58,869 bases of DNA from Planctomycetota bacterium (lineage in GTDB: Bacteria; Planctomycetota; J058): the NCBI GenBank assembly GCA_019636275.1, contig JAHBXY010000042.1:1-58869 (forward strand), given 5' to 3'. The position numbers and the translations under genes are program-made. Every line of letters starts with the position of its first letter. Position 1 is the first letter of the stretch. The notes under the pieces were generated by a model, which was given only the letters and a program-made list of their open reading frames with translations, had not been told where the DNA came from and did not search any database. Shown here in pieces: positions 43,303-51,869 of this stretch.

Positions 43303-43983
43303 CTACAGCGCCTCGAGCGCCGCCCGGTCCACGTCCGGCAGCCGGCCCAGGAACTCGCGCAGGTCGGGCGCCAGCGGACAGGTGACGCTCAGCCGGCCGC
43401 CGGCCGGGTGGGCCACGTCGAGGCGCCAGGCGTGCAGGCACAGGCGCGGCAGGCCGTGGGCCTGGCGGTGGTAGCGGTTGTCCTTCCCCTTGCCGTAGCG
43501 CGTGTCGCCCAGCACGTGGTGGGCGGCGTGCGCCAGGTGCCGCCGGATCTGGTGCTGGCGGCCCGTGTGGATGCGCACGCGCAGGAGCGAGCAGCGGCTG
43601 TCGGGCAGGAGCATCACCCGCGCGACCTCGGTCCAGGCGTCACGCGCCACGCCCTTGTCGTCGGTGAGCGGGCGGCGGCTCTCGAACGCGAGCGGTGCGA
43701 CGCCGCGGGCCACGACGAGGTACTCCTTCACCGCGTCCGGCGCCTGGAAGCCCGCCTGGAGGGCGGCCGTGTGCTCGGAGGCCAGCGCGAAGGCGATCGC
43801 GCCCGAGGCGGCGCGGTCGAGGCGGTGGACCGGGTAGATCCGCCGCCCGAGCTGGTCGCGCAGCCGCTGGAGGAGCGCCTCCTCGTCGGCGCCCGTGCGC
43901 GTCTTGTGGACGAGGAGGCCGGTCGGCTTGTCGACGGCCACGACGTGCTCGTCGAGGTGCAGGATCGTCAGCGGCTCGGGCAC
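43303..43983 (-). CDS. truC: RluA-family pseudouridine synthase (TruC-like)
   Basis: 226 aa from GTG 43983. Core motifs: ILHLDEHVVAVDKPTGLLVHK and YPVHRLDRAASGAIAFALA, with the catalytic Asp56 in HRLDR. Further along are LRVRIHTGRQHQIRRHLAHAAHHVLGDTRYGKGKDNR and LCLHAWRLDVAHP. With no S4 domain and this short length it fits TruC, which makes pseudouridine 65 in tRNA, rather than RluC or RluD; the assignment between RluA-family members is by length and motif spacing. Gene order on the minus strand is vWA protein, this gene, membrane protein, FGE-like, with small gaps but no overlaps. Confidence 0.85.
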   Translation of the reverse strand: MPEPLTILHLDEHVVAVDKPTGLLVHKTRTGADEEALLQRLRDQLGRRIYPVHRLDRAASGAIAFALASEHTAALQAGFQAPDAVKEYLVVARGVAPLAFESRRPLTDDKGVARDAWTEVARVMLLPDSRCSLLRVRIHTGRQHQIRRHLAHAAHHVLGDTRYGKGKDNRYHRQAHGLPRLCLHAWRLDVAHPAGGRLSVTCPLAPDLREFLGRLPDVDRAALEAL

Positions 43984-44021
43984 CCGGTCAGGGTGCCAGA
44001 GCCCGGGAGCGACGCAAGCGA

Positions 44022-44828
44022 TCAGGGGACGTCGTAATACGACCCGCCGCTGTCGCCGGCGACGTTCACGCAGAACTGCCGGTAGGTGCCGCTGGCGGCG
44101 ATCCCGAACACGGTGATCGTGGCCCCCTGCGTGTTGGCGTCGCGGATCATCGCCCGGTGCCCCTCGACGCCGCTCGCCCCGCAGTTCGGCGCGCCGTCCG
44201 TGAGCAGCACGACGGCCATGTTGCGCTTGTCGCCCAGCGCCAGGGCGCACGCCGGGCCGGTCCCGGTGGCGCCCGTCGGCTGCAGCGCGCCCACCCAGGC
44301 GCTGGCCGACGCCTTGTTGCCGTCGGTCGCGCGCTTCATCTCCTGCGACCAGAGCCGCGTGCCGCAGTCGTAGGCGACGATGTTGAAGCTGAAGCTCCGC
44401 GAGAGGCCCAGGATCGAGCGCAGGAGCTCGGTCTTGGCCCGCTCCATGCGCGTGCCCGTGGACGTCGCCCCCTCGAGCGTCGTGTAGGCCTCGCGGCCGA
44501 TGCTCATGGAGCCCGAGATGTCGATCACGTAGAAGATCGTGTCGTTCTCGGACACGATCTCCTCGCCGAAGATCACCGGCGGCGGCTCGTCGCGCGGGTC
44601 GTCGCGGTCGTCCGGGATCGACGTCGGCGTCGGCGCGGGCGGCGGGTAGACCGGCCCCTCGATCGGCAGGTCGAGGTCCGTGTCGACGGGCGCCCCGCCG
44701 CCGCCCCCGCCGGGCGCCGTGCCCGTGCTCCCCGGCGGCGCCGACGGGCTCATCGACTGGGCGGATGCGAGCGTGGCGGCCATGGCCAGGGTCGCCAGCG
44801 CGGTGATCAGGCTCCGGGTGAGGTGCAT
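44022..44828 (-). CDS. Secreted von Willebrand factor A-domain protein
   Basis: 268 aa, ATG 44828 with GGAGGAGAAGG in front. The signal peptide MHLTRSLITALATLAMAATLASA is cleaved before QSMSP. A Gly/Pro linker follows, then the vWA domain: TIFYVIDISGSMS with the MIDAS DxSxS (about residues 100-106), the Thr loop GATSTGTRMERAK, and VVLLTDGAPNCG, where the Asp completes the metal site. The C-terminal part has Cys residues (YDCGTRLW, GPACAL, QFCVNVAG) that may form disulfides in the periplasm. vWA domains bind proteins through a divalent metal. Several relatives end in a similar GSYYDVP. The partner is unknown. Confidence 0.85.
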   Translation of the reverse strand: MHLTRSLITALATLAMAATLASAQSMSPSAPPGSTGTAPGGGGGGAPVDTDLDLPIEGPVYPPPAPTPTSIPDDRDDPRDEPPPVIFGEEIVSENDTIFYVIDISGSMSIGREAYTTLEGATSTGTRMERAKTELLRSILGLSRSFSFNIVAYDCGTRLWSQEMKRATDGNKASASAWVGALQPTGATGTGPACALALGDKRNMAVVLLTDGAPNCGASGVEGHRAMIRDANTQGATITVFGIAASGTYRQFCVNVAGDSGGSYYDVP

Positions 44829-45007
44829 GTCCTTCTCCTCCGCCGGGGGGCATGTGCAGCGACCGTGCCGCGCCGCAAGCCCAGCCCGCGCATGAGGAGA
44901 TCCGGTGCGCAGCCCCCGGACGAAAGGGAAGCGAAAGAGACGACGCGCCCTTGCGGCCCAAACCCGGAACGCCAGGCGGCGAGCCGATCGACTCTCGCGG
45001 CCGAGTC

Positions 45008-45149
45008 ATCGGAGCAGCACGTGGCGCGAGGGCGACGAGGCTGAGGCCGCGGCAGAGCGCCACGGGCAACGACCTGCGACCCGACTTCGAGCCCGCGCGC
45101 GCCGCCGCCGCGGCCAGCATCGTCGCCCGCAGCCGTCGAGCACACCTCA
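45008..45149 (-). repeat. Dispersed hairpin element, copy B
   Basis: On the minus strand TGAGGTGTGCTCGACGGCTG, GGCGACGATGCTGGCCGCGG, stem GCGCGCGCGGGC, loop TCGAAGTCGGGTCGCAGGTC, then CCTCAGCCTCGTCGCCCTCG and CACGTGCTGCTCCGAT. The TGA of the DUF3237 gene forms its first bases. Near-identical to copy A. From here to the vWA gene start (44829-45007) I see only that gene's leader. Confidence 0.85.
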
Positions 45150-45599
45150 GGCCAGGTAGCCGCGGATCCTCACCTCGCCCGTGGCCAGGTTCGCCTCGCC
45201 CGTCGCCCAGACCTGCTGCGCGTTGAGCCAGGCGAGGTCCGGGTCGGCCGTGGTCAGCGTCACGTTCTCGCGCAGGCGCACGAGCGACTCGTCGGGGGTC
45301 GGGAGCCCCACGCCGTCCGCCCTCAGGGCGATCCGCTTGCCGTCGGGCGTGGTGATGCAGCCGCGCAGGTCCAGCTCCATCCGGCCGTCGGCCCGGATCG
45401 TCAGGTAGTCGATCCCTCGCAGGTGGCCGCCCAGGCGCCCCCGCACCTCCCCCTCGAAGGGGATGTCCACCCGCAGGCCGCAGGCGGGCGGCGCCTCGCC
45501 GCCGACGACCGCCGCCATGCTCGCGCCGTACTCGACCGCCGGGCCGAGCCGCACCGCGTACTCGTAGAGCAGCTCCGCCCCCTCGCCGAACGCACCCAT
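45147..45599 (-). CDS. DUF3237 family protein
   Basis: 150 aa from ATG 45599, with GAGAGGAGGACG in front, preferred over an ATG 27 bases upstream. MGAFGEGAELLYEYAVRLGPAVEYG is the typical opening; PFEGEVRGRLGGHLRGIDYLTIRADGRMELDLRGCITTPDGKRIAL and LTTADPDLAWLNAQQVWATGEANLATGEVRIRGY are the conserved core and end of DUF3237, a small beta-barrel (lipocalin-like) family. Members are encoded near aromatic or acyl-degradation and redox genes; the reaction is unknown. The gene is divergent from the metallo-beta-lactamase gene across an imperfect concentric palindrome, so the two are probably controlled together. Element B starts at its stop codon. Confidence 0.85.
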   Translation of the reverse strand: MGAFGEGAELLYEYAVRLGPAVEYGASMAAVVGGEAPPACGLRVDIPFEGEVRGRLGGHLRGIDYLTIRADGRMELDLRGCITTPDGKRIALRADGVGLPTPDESLVRLRENVTLTTADPDLAWLNAQQVWATGEANLATGEVRIRGYLA

Positions 45600-45628
45600 C
45601 GTCGTCCTCCTCTCGTTCGAGACCATCG

Positions 45629-45695
45629 GGATGTGCGCGGCGCCGCCCCGCCGTTACGCGGGCCGTGTAACGGCCGGCCGCGCCCGCGCACATCC
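45629..45695. promoter_or_regulatory. Concentric inverted repeat in a divergent promoter region
   Basis: Outer arms GGATGTGCGCGG (45629-45640) and CCGCGCACATCC (45684-45695), inner arms CCGTTAC (45651-45657) and GTAACGG (45667-45673), all centred on 45662. Both pairs are perfect. The 131-base space between the DUF3237 and MBL starts is therefore dominated by a two-tier palindrome, as expected for a dimer-of-dimers regulator such as TetR type. No regulator gene is adjacent. Confidence 0.6.
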
Positions 45696-45730
45696 GGATG
45701 AGCGCGCCAGAGCGCTCGAGAGGAGACCCG

Positions 45731-46513
45731 ATGAACGCCCCCGTCGTGCTCGATCCGCGCCGCTGCGCCCCCGACACCCACGTGGTGACCACGCACCTGC
45801 CCGTCCCGGGGCTCGGGCTGCTGCCGGTCAACGCGTTCGTGCTCCGGGCCGCCGAGCCCGTCCTCGTCGACCTGGGCGTGACCGCCCTCGGCGGCGACTT
45901 CGCAAGCGCGTTCGCGAAGGCCGTGGACCTCGAGGAGGTCCGCTGGATCTGGCTGACCCACACCGACCACGACCACGTGGGCGCCCTGGACGCGCTGCTG
46001 GCGGCGGCGCCGCGCGCCACCCTCGTCACGACCTTCCTCGGCCTGGCGAAGCTCGGGCTGCGCGGGCCCCTCCCGGCGGAGCGGACGCGCCTGCTCGCGC
46101 CGGGCGAGCGCCTCGACGTCGGCGACCGGCGCCTCCTGGCGCTGCGGCCGCCGACCTTCGACGCGCCGGAGACGACCGGGCTCCTCGACGAGCGGACCGG
46201 CGCGCTGTTCTGCGCGGACAGCTTCGGCGCCCCGCTCGGGGCGCCGGCCGAGCGGGCGGAGGACGTCCCCGTGGGGTCGCTGGCCGAGGGGATCGCGGCC
46301 TGGGCCGGGATCGACGCGCCGTGGCTCGGCCTGACCTCGGCCGGCGCCTTCGAGGCGGCCCTGGAGCAGACGCGCGCGCTGTCGCCGGCGGCCGTCCTCG
46401 GCAGCCACCTGCCCCCCGCCGGCGGCGCCATGCTGCCGGCGCTCATCGAGGCGCTGAGCGACGCGCGCGCGGCGCTGGCGTCGGCGACGCCGGCCGCCGC
46501 GGCCTGCCCGTGA
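45731..46513 (+). CDS. Metallo-beta-lactamase-fold protein with HxDxDH site
   Basis: 260 aa from ATG 45731, behind GAGAGGAGA. MBL strands VNAFVLRAAEPVLVDLG lead to LTHTDHDHVG, where His77, Asp79, Asp81 and His82 are in the metal-binding positions. The canonical second His is Asp, giving HxDxDH in place of HxHxDH. This recalls the HxExDH ligand set of flavodiiron oxygen/NO reductases, so a di-iron site is possible. FCADSFGAP supplies the bridging Asp, and LGSHLPPAGG the last His. No flavodoxin or rubredoxin domain is attached, so electrons would come from elsewhere. Divergent from DUF3237. The sigma gene follows closely; one possible GTG start overlaps this stop. Confidence 0.85.
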   Translation: MNAPVVLDPRRCAPDTHVVTTHLPVPGLGLLPVNAFVLRAAEPVLVDLGVTALGGDFASAFAKAVDLEEVRWIWLTHTDHDHVGALDALLAAAPRATLVTTFLGLAKLGLRGPLPAERTRLLAPGERLDVGDRRLLALRPPTFDAPETTGLLDERTGALFCADSFGAPLGAPAERAEDVPVGSLAEGIAAWAGIDAPWLGLTSAGAFEAALEQTRALSPAAVLGSHLPPAGGAMLPALIEALSDARAALASATPAAAACP

Positions 46514-46572
46514 CCGTCGTCCTCGGTGGCGCCTTGCGCGCGCGGGCCCGCCCGCCGATAGTCGGCCCGCTG

Positions 46573-47121
46573 GTGACCGAGCCCGCCGGACGGAGCGATG
46601 CGGACCTGGCGCGCCGGGTCCTGGCCAGCCCTGGCGCGGCCGGTCCGGAGGAGGCCGAGCTCTGCCGGCGCTTCGCGCCGCGCGTGCGGCTGTTCGGGCT
46701 GCGCCACCTGCGCGACGAGGAGGCCGCGGGCGAGCTCACGCAGCGGGTGCTCCTGCTCCTCCTCGAGAAGCTGCGGGCGGGCGAGGTCACGGCGCCCGAG
46801 CGGGTCGCCTCGTTCGTGCTCGGGGTGGCCCGCCGCACCGCCCTCGCCATGCGCCGCGACGGCGCGCGCCTCGCGCCCCTGGAGCCGGACGCCCTTCCGG
46901 CCGAGGCCGCCGCCCCGCCGGACCCGCTGCTCGCGGCGCGGCTGGCGGGCTGCCTGGAGGCGCTCGGCGAGCGGGAGCGCTCGGTCGTCGTGCTCACCTT
47001 CTATCAGGGGCAAGGCGCGGCCGAGATCGCCGCCGCCCTCGCCCTCTCGGAGGGGAACGTGCGCGTCGTGCGACACCGCGGGGTCGGGCGGCTGCGCGCG
47101 TGCCTGGAGGGCGCCGCGTGA
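46573..47121 (+). CDS. ECF-family RNA polymerase sigma factor
   Basis: 182 aa from GTG 46573 (VTEPAGRSDADLARR); an alternative GTG at 46510 overlaps the MBL stop (GTGA) and would add 21 residues of unconvincing sequence. Region 2: ELCRRFAPRVRLFGLRHLRDEEAAGELTQRVLLLLLEKLRAG and ERVASFVLGVARRTALAMRR. Region 4: LEALGERERSVVVLTFYQGQGAAEIAAALALSEGNVRVVRHRGVGRLRACL, a proper helix-turn-helix. It is followed, with a 4-base overlap (GTGA), by an HxxxCxxC protein that is its likely anti-sigma factor. The genes it controls are not visible, but the MBL gene just upstream is a candidate. Confidence 0.88.
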   Translation: MTEPAGRSDADLARRVLASPGAAGPEEAELCRRFAPRVRLFGLRHLRDEEAAGELTQRVLLLLLEKLRAGEVTAPERVASFVLGVARRTALAMRRDGARLAPLEPDALPAEAAAPPDPLLAARLAGCLEALGERERSVVVLTFYQGQGAAEIAAALALSEGNVRVVRHRGVGRLRACLEGAA

Positions 47122-47705
47122 GCTGCGGGGCGCCGCTGTCGCTCGAGGCGCTGCTCGCCTACCGCCAGGGCGAGCTCGACGACGCCGCGGCCGGGGAGGT
47201 CGAGGAGCACTACTTCGCGTGCGCCGCCTGCGCGGCCGCGCTGGCCTGGCTGGAGGGCCTCGGCGCCGCCGTGGCGGGGCTCGTCGGGGTGGGGGCCGTG
47301 TCGGCGGCGGTCACGGGCGCGCTGGTCGAGCGGGCCGCGGCGCAGGGCCTCCGCGTGCGGACCTACCGGCTGGCGCCGGGCGGGCGGGTGGCCTGCACGG
47401 CCGCCCCGGAGGACGACCTCGTGGCCCTCCGCCTGGCCGTCGACGCGCCGGAGGGCGAGGGGGTCGACCTGGTCGCCGAGGTCGTCGATGCAGCCAGCGG
47501 CGCGCGGTTCACCCGGCGGACCGACGACGTGGTCGTCGACCGCGTCGCCGGCGAGGCGGTCCTCGTCCACGCTGGCGCGCAGATACGCGCCTTCCCGCGC
47601 ACGCGCTGGGAGCTGGAGCTCCGCACGCGAGGCCCCGCGCCCCGCGCGCTCGGTGCGTACACGCTCGAGCACACGCCCTGGGAGGAGCTGCCGGGGACGG
47701 CCTGA
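47118..47705 (+). CDS. Zinc-finger anti-sigma factor-like protein
   Basis: 195 aa from GTG 47118 inside the sigma gene's stop. The N-terminus SLEALLAYRQGELDDAAAGEVEEHYFACAACAA contains HYFACAAC, the HX3CX2C zinc motif of ZAS-domain anti-sigma factors, with the preceding helix that contacts sigma. A moderately hydrophobic stretch (LGAAVAGLVGVGAVSAAVTGALV) may be a membrane segment or a helix. The rest (VRTYRLAPGGRVACTAAPEDDLVALRL, DLVAEVVDAASGARF, TRWELELRTRG) is a beta-rich sensory domain. It would hold the ECF factor inactive and release it on a signal. The sensory part matches no named domain I know. Confidence 0.82.
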   Translation: MSCGAPLSLEALLAYRQGELDDAAAGEVEEHYFACAACAAALAWLEGLGAAVAGLVGVGAVSAAVTGALVERAAAQGLRVRTYRLAPGGRVACTAAPEDDLVALRLAVDAPEGEGVDLVAEVVDAASGARFTRRTDDVVVDRVAGEAVLVHAGAQIRAFPRTRWELELRTRGPAPRALGAYTLEHTPWEELPGTA

Positions 47706-47762
47706 GCCGCTTGCACGCCGGCCCGTCCCCTGGGAACCTGGCCGCGCTCCGAGGGAGGAACG

Positions 47763-48293
47763 ATGGTCGAGACGACGATCAAGCGCCTCATCCGCGACGT
47801 GCCCGACTTCCCGAAGCCCGGGATCCTGTTCAAGGACGTCACGCCGCTCCTGGCCGACGCGGCGGCGCTCTCGCGCGTGGTCGACGCCCTCGCCGAGCCC
47901 TACCGCCAGGGCGGCGCGCCGACCGTCGACCGCGTGCTCGGGATCGAGTCGCGCGGGTTCATCTTCGGCACCCCGGTCGCCCAGCGGCTCGGCGTCGGCT
48001 TCGCGCCGATCCGCAAGCCCGGCAAGCTGCCCTGGCGGACGGTCTCGGAGTCTTACGCGCTCGAGTACGGCGAGGACCGCATCGAGCTGCACGAGGACGC
48101 CGTGCACAAGGGCGAGCGCGTGCTCATCGTCGACGACCTGCTGGCCACGGGCGGCACGCTCACGGCCGCCTGCCGGCTCGTCGAGCGGCTCGGCGGCCAG
48201 GTGGCCGGCTGCGCGGTCGTGATCGAGCTCGGCTTCCTCGACGGGCGCAAGCGCCTGGGCGAGCGGCCGGTGCACTCGCTCGTCACCTACTGA
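47763..48293 (+). CDS. apt: Adenine phosphoribosyltransferase
   Basis: 176 aa, ATG 47763 with GGGAGGAACG in front. Salvages adenine: adenine + PRPP gives AMP. The start IKRLIRDVPDFPKPGILFKDVTPLL and GIESRGFIFGTPVAQRLGVGFAPIRKPGKLPW are Apt signatures. The PRPP loop is VLIVDDLLATGGT at 120-132, and VVIELGFLDGRKRL near the end is also typical. Complete and of normal length, cytoplasmic. It converges with a secreted protein gene, 7 bases between stops. No functional link to its neighbours. Confidence 0.97.
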   Translation: MVETTIKRLIRDVPDFPKPGILFKDVTPLLADAAALSRVVDALAEPYRQGGAPTVDRVLGIESRGFIFGTPVAQRLGVGFAPIRKPGKLPWRTVSESYALEYGEDRIELHEDAVHKGERVLIVDDLLATGGTLTAACRLVERLGGQVAGCAVVIELGFLDGRKRLGERPVHSLVTY

Positions 48294-48300
48294 CGCGCGG

Positions 48301-49068
48301 TCACTCCCGCTCGACGGCCACCGTCGCCATGGCCGGCGCGGGGGGCGCCGGCAGGCCGAAGCTCGCGTCGGGGGCGGTGACGAAGACTTCGCCCGCGCGC
48401 TCGAGGCGCAGGTCCACCCGGAAGGTGCCCGGCAGGAGCCCGTCGAACCGGGCGACGCCGGCGTCCGGGTCGTAGCTGACGCGGTGGCGCCCCGGGGGAG
48501 GGCCCCCGGCGAGCACGCCCACGGCGGCATGCCGGATGGTGGCGCCCGTCAGCGGGGCTCCCTCGTGCGTGAGGGTCACGAACAAGGGCCGCGGGAGGGT
48601 CGGGTCCTCGGTGGCCCACCACGCGTCCCAGGCCGCCGGCTCGTCGAGGCCCAGCGTCCGGCACACCGCCACGTGGTCGGGGCCCGGCAGCAGGGTGCGC
48701 TCGTCGCCCACGACCAGCATGGCCGGCGCGTCGACCTCGCCCACGAGGGCGGCGCCGACGAACTGCTCGAAGGTCACCCCGGCCGCCGCGGCGCGCGCGC
48801 GGACGGCGCGCTCGTCGTCGGTCATCGCCGACCCGATGACCTCCAGGGCGCCGCGGTAGCGCCGCGCCAGCCCCTCGGCCTGCGGCAGCCAGCGCTCGCT
48901 GCGCGGGTCGCCCGGCGTCCACGTCACGATGAGGACCGGTCGCGTCGCCGCGCGGGCCTGCGCCGCCCCGAGCGCGCTCTCGCCCCGGACGAGAGGCGGG
49001 CCGTCGGGCGCGGCCGGCGGGGCGCCGTGGATCGCGGCCAGGAGCGCGACCGAGGCGACGAGGCCCAT
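48301..49068 (-). CDS. Exported thioredoxin-fold-like protein with C-terminal beta domain
   Basis: 255 aa from ATG 49068 (MGLVASVALLAAIHGAPPAA, a signal peptide). Residues 40-150 look like a thioredoxin-type fold without a CxxC: RPVLIVTWTPGDPRSERWLPQAEGLARRYRGALEVIGSAMTDDERAV, then FVGAALVGEVDAPAMLVVGDERTLLPG, where the APAM stretch resembles the cis-Pro region. Residues 165-255 are beta strands (FVTLTHEGAPLTGATIRHAAV, HRVSYDPDAGVARFDGLLPGTFRVDLRLER), like a carboxypeptidase-regulatory or transthyretin-like domain. Lacking redox cysteines it is not an oxidoreductase. It lies 44 bases after the cyclic-nucleotide-binding gene on the same strand. Confidence 0.65.
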   Translation of the reverse strand: MGLVASVALLAAIHGAPPAAPDGPPLVRGESALGAAQARAATRPVLIVTWTPGDPRSERWLPQAEGLARRYRGALEVIGSAMTDDERAVRARAAAAGVTFEQFVGAALVGEVDAPAMLVVGDERTLLPGPDHVAVCRTLGLDEPAAWDAWWATEDPTLPRPLFVTLTHEGAPLTGATIRHAAVGVLAGGPPPGRHRVSYDPDAGVARFDGLLPGTFRVDLRLERAGEVFVTAPDASFGLPAPPAPAMATVAVERE

Positions 49069-49112
49069 GAACGGACCGACGAGCTGACGCGCGCCGCCGC
49101 TCGGGTCAGCGC

Positions 49113-49661
49113 TCAGAAGGACCAGTCCCGGAACAGGGTCTGGCGGAACTCCTGCAGCTCGGCCAGCTTCGTGGCCCGGCGCTCGGGCGACACGGAGTCG
49201 AGCACGCGCAGGAGCTCGTCCTCGACGCGGCGCAGGCGGCCGGCGATCAGCTTCGCGAAGTTGTGGATGACCTTGTAGGCCGCGATGTCGCCCTTGTCGA
49301 GCATGGCCTGGAAGGCCTCGCCGTCGATCTTGTTCAGGCGCGTCTCCTCGAGGGCCGTGGCCCACGCCGAGCGCGGGCGCTTGCCGAGGAAGGACATCTC
49401 GCCGAACACCGAGCGGTTCGAGAGCGTGGCGATCGTCGTCGTGTGGCCGGGCGACGGGATGCGGATGTCCACCCGCCCGTCGAGGATGATGTAGAAGCCG
49501 TCGCACGGGTCGCCGGGCTTGAAGATCTCGCGGTGCGCCGGGACCGTCAGCTCCTGCGTGATGCGCAGGATCCGCCCCGTCTCCTGCCCCGTGAGGTTGG
49601 AGAAGATCGGGATCTGGTGGAAGCGCTCGGTCTTGCGCAGCTCCTTGCGGTCGAACTCCAC
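49113..49661 (-). CDS. Cyclic nucleotide-binding domain protein (no output domain)
   Basis: 182 aa, ATG 49661. A single cNMP-binding domain: FHQIPIFSNLTGQETGRILRITQELTVPAHREIFKPGDPCDGFYIILDGRVDI, and the phosphate-binding cassette FGEMSFLGKRPRSAWATALEE. This is like the CRP FGE-L/I-x(6-8)-R-(S/T)-A motif with a Ser in front of Ala (RSA), favouring a nucleotide ligand. The C-terminus is a helix (LKLIAGRLRRVEDELLRVLDSV) with no DNA-binding HTH, so it should act through protein contact. It sits 22 bases after gdhA in the same direction and is probably cotranscribed, so it may link nucleotide signalling to glutamate metabolism. Confidence 0.85.
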   Translation of the reverse strand: MEFDRKELRKTERFHQIPIFSNLTGQETGRILRITQELTVPAHREIFKPGDPCDGFYIILDGRVDIRIPSPGHTTTIATLSNRSVFGEMSFLGKRPRSAWATALEETRLNKIDGEAFQAMLDKGDIAAYKVIHNFAKLIAGRLRRVEDELLRVLDSVSPERRATKLAELQEFRQTLFRDWSF

Positions 49662-49683
49662 GCTCGCTCCTGCCTGGTCCGGT

Positions 49684-50907
<1,224 letters not shown>

Positions 50908-50934
50908 GCGGCCTCCACTGAGCCCGGGGGCCGG

Positions 50935-50962
50935 ATCATACCCCCGCCCCGACCCGAGGCAA
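50935..50962 (-). promoter_or_regulatory. Promoter of gdhA
   Basis: Minus strand: TTGCCT (50962-50957), 16-base spacer, TATGAT (50940-50935), then 27 bases to the GTG at 50907. The -10 is close to consensus, rare in this GC-rich window. Confidence 0.6.
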
Positions 50963-51002
50963 CGTCCCCGGCGCCCCAGTGGATCGCCCCGGGTCGCGCC
51001 TC

Positions 51003-51008
51003 TACAAT
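51003..51008 (+). promoter_or_regulatory. -10 element before the RsbW-like gene
   Basis: TACAAT, five of six matches to the consensus, 25 bases before the GTG start at 51034. No clear -35 element at the right distance, so a different sigma factor may read it. Confidence 0.35.
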
Positions 51009-51033
51009 GCGCCGCCGAGGGGGAAGGCGCAGG

Positions 51034-51867
51034 GTGAAGGTCCTGGCGGCGGTCGGCGATCCGGCGTTCGTGGGCGAGCTCCAGGCCAGGGAGCGCGGCC
51101 TCGACCTCAGCGCGGCGTCGAGCATGGAGGAGGCCACGGGCCTCCTGCAGGAGCGCGAGCCGGCGTTCGTCGTCGTCGACGAGCGCCTGGCGTTCGCGCA
51201 CGAGCTGACGATCGCCATCAAGAGCGAGATCGACGGCCCCGACCGCGACCGCATCCCGGTGGTCGCGATCGAGCGCGGCGGCGGCGACGGCGTCGGCGTG
51301 CGCTGCCTGCCCGACCTGCGCTTCGCGCCGGGCGCCACGGCGGCCGAGGTCGTCCAGGCGGCCAAGGCGCTCGTCATGCGGCGCGCGCGGCAGCGGCGCC
51401 TGTTCGACCAGGAGCTCGTGCTCGAGGTGCGGACCGAGCCCGAGTCGGTCGAGCTGACGGGCGACGTGTTCGACCGGCTCATGGCGATCGCCGGCTACAC
51501 CGAGGAGGAGCAGGTGCGCCTCGGCCACACCTTCCGCGAGGCCATGGGCAACGCCGCCGAGCACGGCAACAAGAACGACCCGAAGCGGCGGATCCTCGTC
51601 AACTACCTGCGCTCGGCCGACCGGATCACGGTCGTGATCACCGACGAGGGGCCGGGGTTCGACACGGCGGCCTTCCTGGCCCGCGCCGAGCAGGTCTCGG
51701 CGCTCGAGCACACGCGCTCGCGGCGGGCCAACGAGGTGCGGCCGGGCGGGCTCGGCGTGTTCATCATGAAGCAGACCTGCGACAAGATCGGCTTCAACGG
51801 CGCCGGCAACGCGATCTACCTGATGAAGTTCCTCCCCGGGCACGCGCCGCCGTCCGGCGTCGAGTAG
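51034..51867 (+). CDS. RsbW/SpoIIAB-like ATPase with receiver-like N-terminus
   Basis: 277 aa from GTG 51034 behind GGGGGAAGG. Residues 1-110 have the alternation of a receiver fold (VKVLAAVGDPAFVGELQARE, PAFVVVDERLAFAHELTIAI, IPVVAIERGGG), but the phosphoacceptor position is doubtful. Residues about 140-268 are a histidine-kinase-like ATPase domain of the anti-sigma type: FREAMGNAAEHGNKND is the N box, ITVVITDEGPGFD the G1 box, and RRANEVRPGGLGVFIMKQTCDKI the G2 loop. Such proteins phosphorylate anti-sigma antagonists or bind sigma factors. The downstream gene starts 3 bases after the stop, and an FHA protein follows. Its partner is not encoded here in recognisable form. Confidence 0.8.
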   Translation: MKVLAAVGDPAFVGELQARERGLDLSAASSMEEATGLLQEREPAFVVVDERLAFAHELTIAIKSEIDGPDRDRIPVVAIERGGGDGVGVRCLPDLRFAPGATAAEVVQAAKALVMRRARQRRLFDQELVLEVRTEPESVELTGDVFDRLMAIAGYTEEEQVRLGHTFREAMGNAAEHGNKNDPKRRILVNYLRSADRITVVITDEGPGFDTAAFLARAEQVSALEHTRSRRANEVRPGGLGVFIMKQTCDKIGFNGAGNAIYLMKFLPGHAPPSGVE

Positions 51868-51869
51868 GC

